DNA of 64,000 nucleotides from Methylophilus rhizosphaerae (GTDB taxonomy: Bacteria > Pseudomonadota > Gammaproteobacteria > Burkholderiales > Methylophilaceae). Shown piece after piece: positions 55,702-64,000 of the stretch (its first letter is position 1; each line of letters begins with the position of its first letter). The translations under genes and the position numbers were made by a program. The DNA is taken from contig NZ_FNFX01000002.1 in NCBI RefSeq assembly GCF_900100975.1, positions 496,001 to 560,000 of the forward strand, read 5' to 3'. The notes under the pieces were generated by a model. That model searched no databases. It worked only from the letters and a program-made list of their open reading frames with translations, and had not been told where the DNA came from.

Positions 55702-56613
55702 ATGATTGAACGCATGCATTTGGCGATTATTCGCGAGGTCGAACAACAGGGCTCATTAACGGCGGCTGCCGAAAAGCTATTTCTGACGCAATCGGCACTC
55801 AGCCATTCGATTAAAAAACTGGAGCAACAATTAGGCACCGATATCTGGCTGCGTGAGGGCAGGAGCTTGCGCCTGACCCAGGCCGGGCAATACCTGCTGG
55901 CAGTCGCCAACCGGCTGTTACCGCAGTTATCGCTGGCTGAAGAACGCTTGCGCCAGTTTGCCCAGGGGGAGCGTGGCACCTTGCGGATTGGGATGGAGTG
56001 CCACCCCTGCTACCAATGGTTACTGAAAGTCGTCTCGCCCTACCTGGCGGATTGGCCGGATGTGGATGTGGACGTCAAACAGAAATTCCAGTTTGGCGGC
56101 ATAGGCGCATTGTTCGGCTATGAGATTGACATGCTGGTCACGCCTGATCCGCTCTATAAACCTGGCCTGGTATTCCAGCCGGTATTCGATTACGAACAGG
56201 TATTGGTGGTAAACAGCCGGCATGCACTGGCACACGCTGAATACATCGCCCCGGCGCAACTCGGTAACGAAACGCTGATTACCTACCCGGTCGATATAGA
56301 CCGGCTGGATATTTACAACCAGTTCCTGCAACCGGCAGGCATCAGCCCGCACATCCACAAACCGATAGAGACCACCGATATCATGCTGCAGATGGTGGCC
56401 AGCGGCCGCGGCGTGGCCGCCTTACCGCGCTGGCTGGTATCGGAGTATCAAAACCGCTTTGATGTGGTGCCGGTCAAGCTTGGCGAACAAGGCATTGCCA
56501 AGCAGATTTACCTGGGAATCCGTGAAACGGATAGGGAGACGGATTATATCAAGGCGTTTATCGCATTGGCAAAGACCAAGTCCTACCCCTATACTCCATC
56601 CGTCATTGAGTGA
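55702..56613 (+). CDS. metR: LysR-type regulator MetR
   Basis: A 303-residue LysR-family regulator: an N-terminal winged helix-turn-helix (LAIIREVEQQGSLTAAAEKL; TQSALSHSIKKLEQQLG) and a C-terminal effector domain (about 90-295). Divergent placement next to metE and overall likeness identify it as MetR, which activates metE with homocysteine as co-inducer. It should repress its own transcription from the shared region. Confidence 0.92.
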   Translation: MIERMHLAIIREVEQQGSLTAAAEKLFLTQSALSHSIKKLEQQLGTDIWLREGRSLRLTQAGQYLLAVANRLLPQLSLAEERLRQFAQGERGTLRIGMECHPCYQWLLKVVSPYLADWPDVDVDVKQKFQFGGIGALFGYEIDMLVTPDPLYKPGLVFQPVFDYEQVLVVNSRHALAHAEYIAPAQLGNETLITYPVDIDRLDIYNQFLQPAGISPHIHKPIETTDIMLQMVASGRGVAALPRWLVSEYQNRFDVVPVKLGEQGIAKQIYLGIRETDRETDYIKAFIALAKTKSYPYTPSVIE

Positions 56614-56637
56614 TTTAACTTATCCCCAGGCCTAGGT

Positions 56638-56973
56638 TCAAATACCCCTGATATCTGTCCAGTCGAGCTCAATCACCTGGCCCGGTCCCGCATCAATCAG
56701 AATATAGAACTTGCCATCAGGCCGCTGGAAACGGATACGGGATTTGTCATCCAGCTTGCCGGAGAATAAGGTTTTTTCATCGTAGCTGATGACCTCCACC
56801 AGCGCATCCAGCAGTGGATGACCATCTGATTCTCCCCCTTCACAAATAATCTGTTTGGCTTCGGCCCAGCATTTGCCAATCGGGATATGAACTTCGTGGG
56901 CCAGCAATGGCTGGCTGGCCAGCAGCATTGGCAAGAGGAAAAGCCGATAATGCCTGAGAATAAGAGATCGCAT
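56638..56973 (-). CDS. Small exported Ig-like protein of an iron-release operon
   Basis: A 111-residue exported protein: a signal peptide (ending near PLLAHEV, about 28) and a small beta-sandwich-like domain (LLDALVEVISYDEKTLFSGK; FYILIDAGPGQVIELDW) reminiscent of carboxypeptidase-regulatory-like or nickel/cobalt-transport-associated periplasmic domains. ATG 56973 starts one base after the upstream stop. An open frame further upstream lies in the previous gene. As the last gene of the PepSY/DUF3649/DUF3325 operon it is a candidate periplasmic partner, similar in placement to the small periplasmic proteins of the Pseudomonas fpvGHJK operon. I infer the role from context. Confidence 0.7.
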   Translation of the reverse strand: MRSLILRHYRLFLLPMLLASQPLLAHEVHIPIGKCWAEAKQIICEGGESDGHPLLDALVEVISYDEKTLFSGKLDDKSRIRFQRPDGKFYILIDAGPGQVIELDWTDIRGI

Positions 56974-56974
56974 A

Positions 56975-57778
56975 TTATGGCTGCTCCTGGATGAAACGCG
57001 CCGTGGCTGGCGACAGGCGCTGAATATCAAACGCCTGCTGGTACACCTCGCCTGACTTGCTTTCGACTGTCAGCCATATCTGGTCTGCCAGCCTGGCAGC
57101 CGGCGGAATATAGATAGCCACTTCCCGCGTCCATCTTGCCCCCTGGAAGGCCAATCCTGCTGCGCGCAATGAACGTGGCTTGCGGATTTTGAGGTAGGCG
57201 GCACGAATCTCGCTGTCACAAGCTTCGCAGAACCGCAGGTGGAATTGCTTGATCGGCGTATGGCCCGCGACAAACTCAGGACCATCCTGGTTTTCTTCGG
57301 CGAGGACAAAGGTCCAGGGGCCGATCTGGCCATGTATGGCATCCTCTCGCAGCACTGCCTGCTCTGACATTTTCCAGGCATTGAAACCCACCCAGATGGG
57401 CAGCGCAATCAATGACAATACCAGCAGACCGCGCACAGGTTTGGCAAGCCTCATATCAGGAAATGGCGATACAGGTTTCTCTTTGCGCGCAGCATGTTTA
57501 GGCTGCAGCGGCCACCACGGCATGATAAACACCAGCAACGTCCCGGCAGCAGTGAGCGAACCCAGCAGCAGTACCGGGCCAATATTCCAGTGCCAGCCTG
57601 CGACGCCTACACCCAAGGCTACGATCAGGAAGCCCCATCCCAGCCAGTAAATATACCGGCGCCGGGTGGCCCCCAGCATGCGCCCGGTCAATGCCCGGCT
57701 GTATTTTTCCATACTGATCGCCAGCGCGGCAAAGCCGGCCAGGGCGCACAAAAGCACCAGCATATAATAGGTCGTCAT
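56975..57778 (-). CDS. DUF3325 membrane protein fused to a periplasmic domain
   Basis: A 267-residue protein. Residues 1-92 are a DUF3325 module with three transmembrane helices (MLVLLCALAGFAALAISM; IYWLGWGFLIVALGVGVAGW; GPVLLLGSLTAAGTLLVFIM). A basic linker leads to a fourth helix (VRGLLVLSLIALPIWVGF, about 115-132) and a ~130-residue periplasmic domain with two cysteines in FCEACDSEIRAAYLKIRKP. DUF3325 proteins are usually about 100 residues, so this is an apparent fusion. Start and stop are tightly packed with neighbours (ATGA overlap upstream). It probably works with the PepSY protein in handling siderophore iron, a role inferred from the operon. Confidence 0.75.
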   Translation of the reverse strand: MTTYYMLVLLCALAGFAALAISMEKYSRALTGRMLGATRRRYIYWLGWGFLIVALGVGVAGWHWNIGPVLLLGSLTAAGTLLVFIMPWWPLQPKHAARKEKPVSPFPDMRLAKPVRGLLVLSLIALPIWVGFNAWKMSEQAVLREDAIHGQIGPWTFVLAEENQDGPEFVAGHTPIKQFHLRFCEACDSEIRAAYLKIRKPRSLRAAGLAFQGARWTREVAIYIPPAARLADQIWLTVESKSGEVYQQAFDIQRLSPATARFIQEQP

Positions 57779-58065
57779 ACTTTACCTCCGGCGATCAACC
57801 ACCAGCAGATCAACCCCAGTGGCAGCGCCGTCACCAGTAAGCCTACCCAGGCACGAGTGGCCGTGCGTGTAGAAAATACCCAGATCACGACGACTGCGTA
57901 GATGATAAAACTCAGCATGGTAGAAGCTTGCGTGGCCTCTGAGCGGGATACCGGCAGCAGCAAGGCCAGCAATACTGAAATGGCAGCCGTCAGGGCATAG
58001 CCGCCAATCACCGCGGCCAGGATGCGGGAAGCGACCATCAGCCGATAGCGTGTCATCCTGCTCAT
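57775..58065 (-). CDS. DUF3649 membrane protein
   Basis: A 96-residue protein with three membrane helices (ASRILAAVIGGYALTAAISV; TMLSFIIYAVVVIWVF; AWVGLLVTALPLGLICWW), matching the DUF3649 family commonly found beside TonB-receptor and PepSY genes. An upstream in-frame extension lies inside the PepSY gene. ATG 58065 overlaps its stop (ATGA), and its own stop overlaps the next start the same way. Function unknown; an accessory of siderophore-iron reduction is inferred. Confidence 0.85.
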   Translation of the reverse strand: MSRMTRYRLMVASRILAAVIGGYALTAAISVLLALLLPVSRSEATQASTMLSFIIYAVVVIWVFSTRTATRAWVGLLVTALPLGLICWWLIAGGKV

Positions 58066-59663
58066 GCCTGTGCCTCCTGTTTCAACCAGCGCTTGTGAAG
58101 CTTGTACGCAATATAGGCAAAAGCAGCCGCAAACCCCAGCATGGTGAGGTCGAAACCTGCCAGTACCCAGTCGCCATGTGTCAGCGAAACGCCTAAATGT
58201 TTGTCTGTCGTGAAGAAGTTGAGTACGGGAATCAGCCCGAATGCTGCCACGGCAATGAGCAGGCTCTCCAGCCAGGCCCGTTTGAGTGGCCGCAGGCCGG
58301 CGTAGATAAACATCCAGCCCCAGGCAGCAAACAGGCAATGAATTTCCCAGTCTGCCCGATCTGCCATCTCTACCGGCAGCAGCCGGTTAGCCCAGAAATA
58401 CACGGCAACTGCCACTGGCAGGCCGACAATAGTACCAACATTGAGCCCTTCGACCAGGCGGTGGCCAAATCCGGGCATACCGCCATGTTTGCCGACATAT
58501 TGGTGACGGCGCTTGACTGTCCACAACACCAGCCCGGTGCCTATCATTGCGCAGCCCAGCACACCGGACAGAAAATATAACCAGCGCAGCCCCCAGCCGG
58601 CAAAATTCCCCTCATGTAAAGCCAGTACCACATTGCGTGTGAGCATGGTGGGATTGGTCTCATTATCGAATGCCACCGGCGCACCGGTCATCGCATCAAA
58701 ACGCAACCTGGGCGGAAAACCACGGTTAAGCGTGGAGGAATATCCAGCCATGACATCCACATATGGACCTTCATCCACCGGATGGCGCAGTATGACTGTG
58801 GCTACCGGCATCTCCGGCCCCCAGGCAGCCTGGGTAGTAGCGATCATCTTGTCCACGGCGGCCTGCGGGCGTTTCACTGGCGCAAACACCTTGTCAACCG
58901 GGTCGCGCTTGAACAGCTCATCGTACAACTGGCGCAACTGCTTTTCCGACGACCCGTACATGACATCTTTTACCGTAGGCATGTACTGGAAGGTATAGAA
59001 CACCAGCCCGCTGTAAGTAATCATGATAAAAAATGGCAGCGCCATGACGCTGATCACATTGTGCGCATCCAGCCAGCTGCGTTGGCCTTTGCCAGGACGA
59101 AACGTGAAAAAGTCCTTGAAGATTTTTTTGTGCGTGATGATGCCACTGATGATTGCCAGGAACATGAACATGGTGCATACGCCAACGATACGAAATGCGA
59201 TCTCGTAATCTATGTAATGCAACGCATAATGCATCTCGTAAAGCTCCCAGCCACCGCCGGTCTCCCTGCCTTCTACCGGTTGCTCGTGCGCACCGGTCAC
59301 AGGGTCAAAATTCTCGCTACCATTACGTCCGCGCTCCTGGCCTGGCCTCGGCATTTCCTCCCAGCCGATCGCAGCCTCCTCATCCATACGCCCGGTCACG
59401 CTACGGTGGGGCAAGGTAATTCTCCACATTTTGGCATGGGGTGCTACTTGCTGCAGGCGGTCAAACGCCAGGTCGAGCACCTGGGCAGCAGGCGCTTCCA
59501 CCACCGGTTTGGCTAAAGGCAACTCAGGTTGCATCCAGCGGGTAATTTCGGCATTCATGTAACCGGTCGAGCCGGTGACAAATATAAAAAACAACACCCA
59601 GCCGACCAGCAACCCTACCCAGGTATGTAGCCAGGCCATGCTCTGGCGGAAACCATCTTTCAC
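58062..59663 (-). CDS. PepSY-associated inner-membrane protein (FpvG-like)
   Basis: A 533-residue PepSY-TM protein with about seven membrane helices: HTWVGLLVGWVLFFIFVTGS at the start, then IVGVCTMFMFLAIISGIITH, VISVMALPFFIMITYSGLVF, a FLSGVLGCAMIGTGLVLW segment and a C-terminal cluster. Conserved histidines (LHTWVG; LHYIDYEI; LALHEGNF) are well placed for heme or electron transfer. In Pseudomonas the PepSY protein FpvG reduces ferripyoverdine iron in the periplasm, and the same order PepSY then small membrane proteins then a periplasmic protein is seen here. A stem-loop precedes it. Confidence 0.86.
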   Translation of the reverse strand: MKDGFRQSMAWLHTWVGLLVGWVLFFIFVTGSTGYMNAEITRWMQPELPLAKPVVEAPAAQVLDLAFDRLQQVAPHAKMWRITLPHRSVTGRMDEEAAIGWEEMPRPGQERGRNGSENFDPVTGAHEQPVEGRETGGGWELYEMHYALHYIDYEIAFRIVGVCTMFMFLAIISGIITHKKIFKDFFTFRPGKGQRSWLDAHNVISVMALPFFIMITYSGLVFYTFQYMPTVKDVMYGSSEKQLRQLYDELFKRDPVDKVFAPVKRPQAAVDKMIATTQAAWGPEMPVATVILRHPVDEGPYVDVMAGYSSTLNRGFPPRLRFDAMTGAPVAFDNETNPTMLTRNVVLALHEGNFAGWGLRWLYFLSGVLGCAMIGTGLVLWTVKRRHQYVGKHGGMPGFGHRLVEGLNVGTIVGLPVAVAVYFWANRLLPVEMADRADWEIHCLFAAWGWMFIYAGLRPLKRAWLESLLIAVAAFGLIPVLNFFTTDKHLGVSLTHGDWVLAGFDLTMLGFAAAFAYIAYKLHKRWLKQEAQA

Positions 59664-59690
59664 AACAAATCCTTGCTCGTTTCAATCAAA

Positions 59691-59715
59691 AGGCGGATAG
59701 CAACACTATCCGCCT
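59691..59715 (-). other. Perfect 10-bp stem-loop before the PepSY gene at 58062
   Basis: AGGCGGATAG-CAACA-CTATCCGCCT. On the minus strand TTTTGATT follows, so it could be a weak terminator or an RNA element in the 5' leader of the PepSY operon. Confidence 0.65.
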
Positions 59716-59940
59716 GGAATTTCACTGACGCCTGTCACTCATGGTTTGTGACGCGTGGTTAATTTAATCCTCTTATAAGTAATGACACGCGAGAATGAAA
59801 AAAGGACACCCGTAAACACAAAAAAATTTGAATTTGCCCTGTTTTCCTTATTTGTCTGGATTTTGTCTATCAACAAAATCCCCTCCCAAGTTTTAACATT
59901 CACTCGCCGACCGGCACCCCAACTGCGCTCGCCATAACAA

Positions 59941-59967
59941 AAAAGACGCATTATTCACGCGTCTTTT
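59941..59967 (-). terminator. Rho-independent terminator after the small membrane-protein gene
   Basis: AAAAGACGC and GCGTCTTTT form a 9-bp stem with a nine-base loop. On the minus strand six or more Ts follow, a strong terminator for the operon 59999-63808. Confidence 0.88.
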
Positions 59968-59998
59968 CGTTGCCGGGGCACCTATAATCAGGCTGCCA

Positions 59999-60178
59999 TC
60001 ATCTTCTGCTCTTGTCTTGCAACCAGTAATACCCGATCACAATCAGCGGGATTGAGATTGCAACCCATGATAGCCAATGCCAAATGCCAGTCCCTAGCAG
60101 GGCAGACAATAAACCAAAGGCCGTTAACACAGCCAGCACCGCCGGCCACAGCCAGATTTCACTAAATCGCTTGTTCAC
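59999..60178 (-). CDS. 59-residue two-helix membrane protein
   Basis: A short gene with a GTG start, preceded by an excellent AAGGGG ribosome-binding site seven bases upstream that begins right after the stop of the PepSY gene. The product has two membrane helices (about 10-30, VLAVLTAFGLLSALLGTGIW, and 32-52, WLSWVAISIPLIVIGYYW) and basic ends (NKRF at the start, KSRR at the end). It resembles small accessory proteins that follow PepSY genes in siderophore operons, though the family was not identified. A terminator follows. Confidence 0.8.
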   Translation of the reverse strand: MNKRFSEIWLWPAVLAVLTAFGLLSALLGTGIWHWLSWVAISIPLIVIGYYWLQDKSRR

Positions 60179-60190
60179 TTTTTACCCCTT

Positions 60191-61330
60191 TTAACCAGCA
60201 GCAGCCTGTGCATGTTTTTGCTCTAGCTCTGCAATACGTTGTTCCGTATGCTGGCGGCGCTTGATCCAGAGATACAATCCACTACCGAGCACAACAATCG
60301 TGACCAGATCCAATAATGTCCAAAGTACTTTCAACGGCAAGCCGCCATAATCACCAAAGTGCAAGGGCTGCGACAGCAGTAGCGTTTTCACATACCATGG
60401 CATTTCCCGTGTATCGGTCAGCTGTGCAGTCTGTGCATCAACCAAGGCCGGGCGCAGCAGGCGTGAAGTCACCGGCGTATTGCCTTTCATAAACACGGTG
60501 TAATGATGCGGACTGGAGAACATGCTGCCTGGAAAAGCCACAAAGCTGACATGCATATCCGGAACGGCTTTTTTGGCAGCTTCAATCGAGGCTTGCAGGG
60601 AGCCCAGTTTGGCAGGTGGCGGCAGGCCTTTATAGGGCGCAATCATTTCGGCCATCTGGTCGCTTTGCCACACCATAATCACAATCTGGCTCAAGGTGTT
60701 GATGGTGCCAGTAATGCCCACAACCAATGCCCAGACCAGGGTTGCTACTCCCAGCAGGTTATGGATATCCAACCATTTCAGCCGGGCCTGTTTTTCACGA
60801 CGGATCGCCCCGAAATCCAGCCGCCGCATAAACGGGTGATACAGCACAATGCCCGAAATAATAGCCACGGTAAACAGCAGGCCCATCAAGCCAAGGAATA
60901 GCATGCCGGGCAGGCCGGCAAACATATCGACATGCAGCTTCAACATGACATACATAAAACCGCGGTCTGGTGGTGGCGCATCCAGTACTTTGGCCGTACG
61001 CGTATCGATCAGCACGATATTGGAATCATCAGGCGGTGCATCCACGGTTTTAGCCATGGAAACCAGCGTCACGTCCGGGTGCTCATCCTGCTCCCAAAAC
61101 ATAAAGCGGATCACATCCTGCGGCCGTTGCCTCTTTGCAGCTTCAGCCACCGCATCCAGACTGGCATTCGGTGTCCCTTCCGGCATAGGCGGGGCTTCCA
61201 CCACACCGGTCAGGTGCTCGATTTCTTCATGGAAAATAAGTGGTAGCCCTGTGATGCACAGCATCAGTAAGAATGCTGTGCAAATCAGGCTGGTCCATTT
61301 GTGTACAAGATACCAACTGCGAATAGTCAT
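60191..61330 (-). CDS. PepSY-associated inner-membrane protein
   Basis: A 379-residue PepSY-TM protein. Membrane helices: VHKWTSLICTAFLLMLCITG, MLFLGLMGLLFTVAIISGIV, LLGVATLVWALVVGITGTIN and LLDLVTIVVLGSGLYLWI, with periplasmic PepSY loops between them and conserved histidines (LVHKW; LKLHVDMF; LDIHNLLG). It is 40 bp after the receptor gene at 61370 and presumably reduces or helps release iron from the siderophore that receptor imports. Confidence 0.87.
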   Translation of the reverse strand: MTIRSWYLVHKWTSLICTAFLLMLCITGLPLIFHEEIEHLTGVVEAPPMPEGTPNASLDAVAEAAKRQRPQDVIRFMFWEQDEHPDVTLVSMAKTVDAPPDDSNIVLIDTRTAKVLDAPPPDRGFMYVMLKLHVDMFAGLPGMLFLGLMGLLFTVAIISGIVLYHPFMRRLDFGAIRREKQARLKWLDIHNLLGVATLVWALVVGITGTINTLSQIVIMVWQSDQMAEMIAPYKGLPPPAKLGSLQASIEAAKKAVPDMHVSFVAFPGSMFSSPHHYTVFMKGNTPVTSRLLRPALVDAQTAQLTDTREMPWYVKTLLLSQPLHFGDYGGLPLKVLWTLLDLVTIVVLGSGLYLWIKRRQHTEQRIAELEQKHAQAAAG

Positions 61331-61369
61331 ACTGCCTGCAATTCCTGATGATTGTCTATGATTGCCTGT

Positions 61370-63808
61370 TTAGAAATCAGCCGTGGCTGACAACAGCAAG
61401 GTGCGCGGCATACCAAGGTAGATATAGCCTTCATTCGAGGTATTCCAGTAGTCGCGGTTAAACAGGTTCTCGATATTAGCACGTAGCGTCACCGGGGTCG
61501 CATTCAACACCGTTTTGTAACGCGCCCCAATGTCAAAGCGGGTGATACTTGGAATAGACAGGTTATTGGCCTGATCGACATATTGCTTGCTGGTATAAAT
61601 TACCCTGGAAGTTAATGTCAGGCCGGGAACAGGCACCGGATCCCATTCGCCACCCAGGCTGATTTGCCAGTCGGGTACACCTACTGCCGTATTGCCATTT
61701 AAAGCACGACTCGCATTTTTAACCAACTCACCTTGCGTGTAAGCACCACCACCCAGTATACGGATGCCGTCAGCGACTTCACCAAACACGTTAAACTCTA
61801 CGCCACGATTACGTTGCTCGCCACTGACACTATACGTACCACCACTGGTTATCGCACTGGGCTTTTCAATCTCAAAGACACTCACACTGGTGGCAAGCTT
61901 GCCCCAATCGACTTTGATCCCCGCTTCTCTTTGCTTGGTTTTATAAGGCGAGAATATCTGTCCCGCATTGCTTGCGCCGACAGGTGCTTGCTGCCCCTGA
62001 CTTAAACCTTCTATATAGTTGGCATACAAAGACACATTTTCTTGCGGCTTGAACACCACGCCCCCGACCGGGGTAAGTGCACTTTTATCATACGGGGAAT
62101 TGGTAGAAAAAAGATAAGCTTGCTGTTCTACTCTTTGCTGCCTCGCTCCTAACGTGACCTGTACTTTCTCATCTAAAAATGACAAGGTATCTGCCAATGC
62201 AAAGCTGGTTAATGTCATTGCAGTATACTTGGTCTTGTTATCCGCAAAACCTGAGGTGCTTGGTATGCCTATATACACGGGAGAAAAAATATTACTGTTA
62301 ACAAGCACCCCAGGTAATAAAGCGACCATTGAAAGATCTGTATTCTGGATAACCTTGGTTGCGCCAACACTCACCTGATGCCCAATCGGGCCAGTATCAA
62401 ACTTGATTCGGCTCCCGGCTTCAAACGACTCTGACTTCACTTCAAAAAGCTGCCAAATAGGAGTGGAGTTATAATTACCGCTGGTACTCTTCAGGATCGG
62501 GTTACCTGCCACAGCATCCATCAGACTGGTACGGCGACCAACCCCGGCGTAGACCATCATGGCATCGGTGACATCATATTCGCCACGCAACACCATGGAG
62601 CGGTCTTTCATTTGTGAATGACCATAGCCAGGGTAATTGAGCTGGTTATCAGGTGCCCCCGGCATTTTGGTTAGACCAGTATCCGCTTGAAATTGACGGA
62701 CCACTTTATTAATTGTCTCTTGCTGGTTAATAAAATCAGCCGTTACTCGTAAGCGCTCACCGCGATAATCCAGCGCCAGGCTGCCCATAAATTCTTCCAG
62801 CTTCTGCTGGTCAATCGCGGTATCACCTTTGCGGTACATGCCATTGAGGCGGACACCAAACTCGTTGTTTTCACCAAACCGGCGACCCAAATCTGCCGTG
62901 CCGCCATAGACGGAATCACGCATATATGAAACACCAAAGCGGCTTAATGCCTCGTCACCGGCACGCTTGGGCACAATATTAATGCTACCGCCAACATTAC
63001 CACTCGGCGGCATGCCATTCAGCAATGCGCTAGGCCCCTTGAGCACTTCCACACGCTCGGCCATTTCTACCGGTACGCGGTAATACGGCGCCAGGCCATA
63101 CATGCCATTCAGGGCAATATCCTGGCTGGCGACGGTAAAACCGCGGATGGAAAAGTCTTCATTGATATTGGTGCGGGCACTGGTTTGCCTGACTGACGGA
63201 TCATTTTGCAAGACATCAACAATACTGCGGGCCTGCTGATTGGCAATGGTCTCCGCCGTATAGTTGGTCACATTGAACGGCACATCGAGAAAGTCACGCT
63301 GTCCCAGCATACCGGCACGGCCAGCACGGGCCACCTGGGCACCTGCATATATCGAGTGATCCTCTGCCACTCTGGCACTGGATACCGCGACTTCCGGCAA
63401 TGTATCTACCGCGCCTGCTGTGGCGGGAAGTGGCTGCAAGGCTTTCTGTAATTTGTAGCTACCGTTGTCCTGCACCACCGCCTGCAAACCACTACCGGTC
63501 AAAATGGCATTCAAACCCGGCAGGACATCATACTGCCCACGTAATCCACGGCTTTGCTTGCCCTGGGTCAGGCTGGCATCAATTACCAGCAAAATGCCCG
63601 TCTGCCGCGCATACGCATTGAGTACCTGGTCCATAGAGCCGGCGGCAATATTGAATGCCGGTAAAGCAGCATGGCTTTCCTGCACAGCTTCTGCATAGGC
63701 ACGTGGCATGTAGGCCATGGAGATCATCCCGGAAAGCAATAACAGGCCGGCGAGTTGATTGATACGGAATGCCGGCAAGATTGCCTGGGCATGAACAGGG
63801 TGTGACAT
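61370..63808 (-). CDS. TonB-dependent siderophore receptor with STN domain
   Basis: An 812-residue transducer-type receptor. Signal peptide to about 39 (ending PRAYAEA), STN domain (LPAFNIAAGSMDQVLNAYAR, about 48-118), plug (FDVPFNV-like LDVPFNVTNYTAETI; DPSVRQTSARTNINEDFSIRG; ERVEVLKGPSALLNG; SINIVPKRAGDEA) and a barrel ending in LLSATADF. The plug (NMPPSGNVGGS-like GMPPSGNVGGSINIVPKRA) fits catecholate/mixed siderophore receptors. GAGGAAATAA precedes the ATG. A FecR gene ends 98 bp upstream and is its probable signalling partner. Confidence 0.91.
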   Translation of the reverse strand: MSHPVHAQAILPAFRINQLAGLLLLSGMISMAYMPRAYAEAVQESHAALPAFNIAAGSMDQVLNAYARQTGILLVIDASLTQGKQSRGLRGQYDVLPGLNAILTGSGLQAVVQDNGSYKLQKALQPLPATAGAVDTLPEVAVSSARVAEDHSIYAGAQVARAGRAGMLGQRDFLDVPFNVTNYTAETIANQQARSIVDVLQNDPSVRQTSARTNINEDFSIRGFTVASQDIALNGMYGLAPYYRVPVEMAERVEVLKGPSALLNGMPPSGNVGGSINIVPKRAGDEALSRFGVSYMRDSVYGGTADLGRRFGENNEFGVRLNGMYRKGDTAIDQQKLEEFMGSLALDYRGERLRVTADFINQQETINKVVRQFQADTGLTKMPGAPDNQLNYPGYGHSQMKDRSMVLRGEYDVTDAMMVYAGVGRRTSLMDAVAGNPILKSTSGNYNSTPIWQLFEVKSESFEAGSRIKFDTGPIGHQVSVGATKVIQNTDLSMVALLPGVLVNSNIFSPVYIGIPSTSGFADNKTKYTAMTLTSFALADTLSFLDEKVQVTLGARQQRVEQQAYLFSTNSPYDKSALTPVGGVVFKPQENVSLYANYIEGLSQGQQAPVGASNAGQIFSPYKTKQREAGIKVDWGKLATSVSVFEIEKPSAITSGGTYSVSGEQRNRGVEFNVFGEVADGIRILGGGAYTQGELVKNASRALNGNTAVGVPDWQISLGGEWDPVPVPGLTLTSRVIYTSKQYVDQANNLSIPSITRFDIGARYKTVLNATPVTLRANIENLFNRDYWNTSNEGYIYLGMPRTLLLSATADF

Positions 63809-63906
63809 GTTTATTTCCTCATTGAAAAAGTAGTTTTCACTCCTCTCCCGAATGAAAAAGTAAAAGTGCTACGCTTAATGTCTTTTTTTACTTAACCTCA
63901 CATTTA

Positions 63907-64000
63907 TTAAGCAGCATGTACAGTGACCCAGTATTTTGAAAAGTAATCAATACGCAAAGGCAGCGCCTGCAACAAAGACTGCAGCACCCTATCGGTATCC
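63907..64000 (-). CDS. C-terminal fragment of a FecR-type regulator, cut by window edge
   Basis: The minus strand from the window end reads 30 codons to a stop, giving DTDRVLQSLLQALPLRIDYF and ending YWVTVHAA. This closely parallels the C-termini of the complete FecR proteins in this window (NTDEVFASLPTILPVKVSYL... ; DTDAALDLLQKTLPVRVIAP), so it is the end of another FecR gene that extends beyond 64000. It sits directly upstream of the receptor at 61370, the usual order. Confidence 0.85.
   Translation of the reverse strand, partial: DTDRVLQSLLQALPLRIDYFSKYWVTVHAA

Larger units (their letters stand above)
59664..59998. other. Intergenic region with two stem-loops
   Basis: About 335 bp separate two leftward operons. 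It contains a perfect stem-loop at 59691-59715 and a terminator at 59941-59967. A 70-codon open frame (59739-59951 minus) overlaps the terminator and shows no sign of being a gene. The promoter of the PepSY operon must lie here, but no clear Fur box is seen. Confidence 0.55.

Noticed and set aside
59739-59951. 70-codon open frame on the minus strand
   Set aside because: It overlaps the terminator at 59941-59967, has no ribosome-binding site and gives no recognisable protein.

Overview
The window reads as a chromosomal segment of a betaproteobacterium, most likely a methylotroph of the Methylophilaceae. Base composition is moderate except for one AT-rich island. Gene order (amgK-murU beside lptD-surA-pdxA-rsmA, and leuS-lptE-holA) is typical of Betaproteobacteria. 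A dihydropteroate-synthase-like gene of the DUF6513 type next to glyA points to tetrahydromethanopterin-linked C1 metabolism. The taxonomic placement is inferred from gene content, not from a marker gene.

Layout. 1-16.5 kb is housekeeping: a broken-off DUF3820 gene with an internal tandem duplication, a diguanylate cyclase, psiE, the murU-amgK cell-wall recycling pair, then lptD-surA-pdxA-rsmA, adk, leuS-lptE-holA-proA and nadD. 16.5-22.8 kb carries minus-strand genes: a hemerythrin, a YaiI-type protein, a RhlE-like helicase, an OsmC-YcaO fusion and rlmF. 22.8-27.0 kb is an AT-rich island with a complete His-Xaa-Ser (Hxs) peptide-maturation operon, hxsA-hxsD-hxsB-hxsC, plus a fifth, translationally coupled membrane-protein gene that I do not recognise. 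27-32 kb holds a class Ia ribonucleotide reductase locus, nrdA-nrdB-ferredoxin. It is preceded by a cobalamin riboswitch and two NrdR-like boxes, and nrdA and nrdB each have a copy of a dispersed repeat at their 3' end.

32-49.7 kb is an iron-acquisition region: four TonB-dependent transducer-type receptors, four FecI-type sigma factors, four FecR-type anti-sigma regulators and a PepSY membrane protein. Fur-box-like sites sit in front of three of the four sigma genes. 49.8-56.6 kb returns to core metabolism: queH, the DUF6513 gene, glyA, metE and divergent metR. 56.6-64 kb is a second iron block. It has a four-gene PepSY / DUF3649 / DUF3325-fusion / periplasmic-protein operon that resembles the pyoverdine-iron release operons of Pseudomonas, then a 59-residue membrane protein, another PepSY protein, a fifth transducer-type receptor and the tail of a fifth FecR gene running off the window.

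How the parts fit. The iron genes form Fur-controlled, substrate-induced cell-surface signalling modules: a receptor with an STN domain, FecR and FecI. Inner-membrane PepSY proteins probably reduce or release the siderophore iron. The nrd locus appears to be shut down when B12 is plentiful, which predicts a B12-dependent class II reductase elsewhere in the genome. The Hxs island is the least understood system: two radical SAM maturases and a small partner should modify the His-Xaa-Ser tail of a small exported protein, and the product is unknown.
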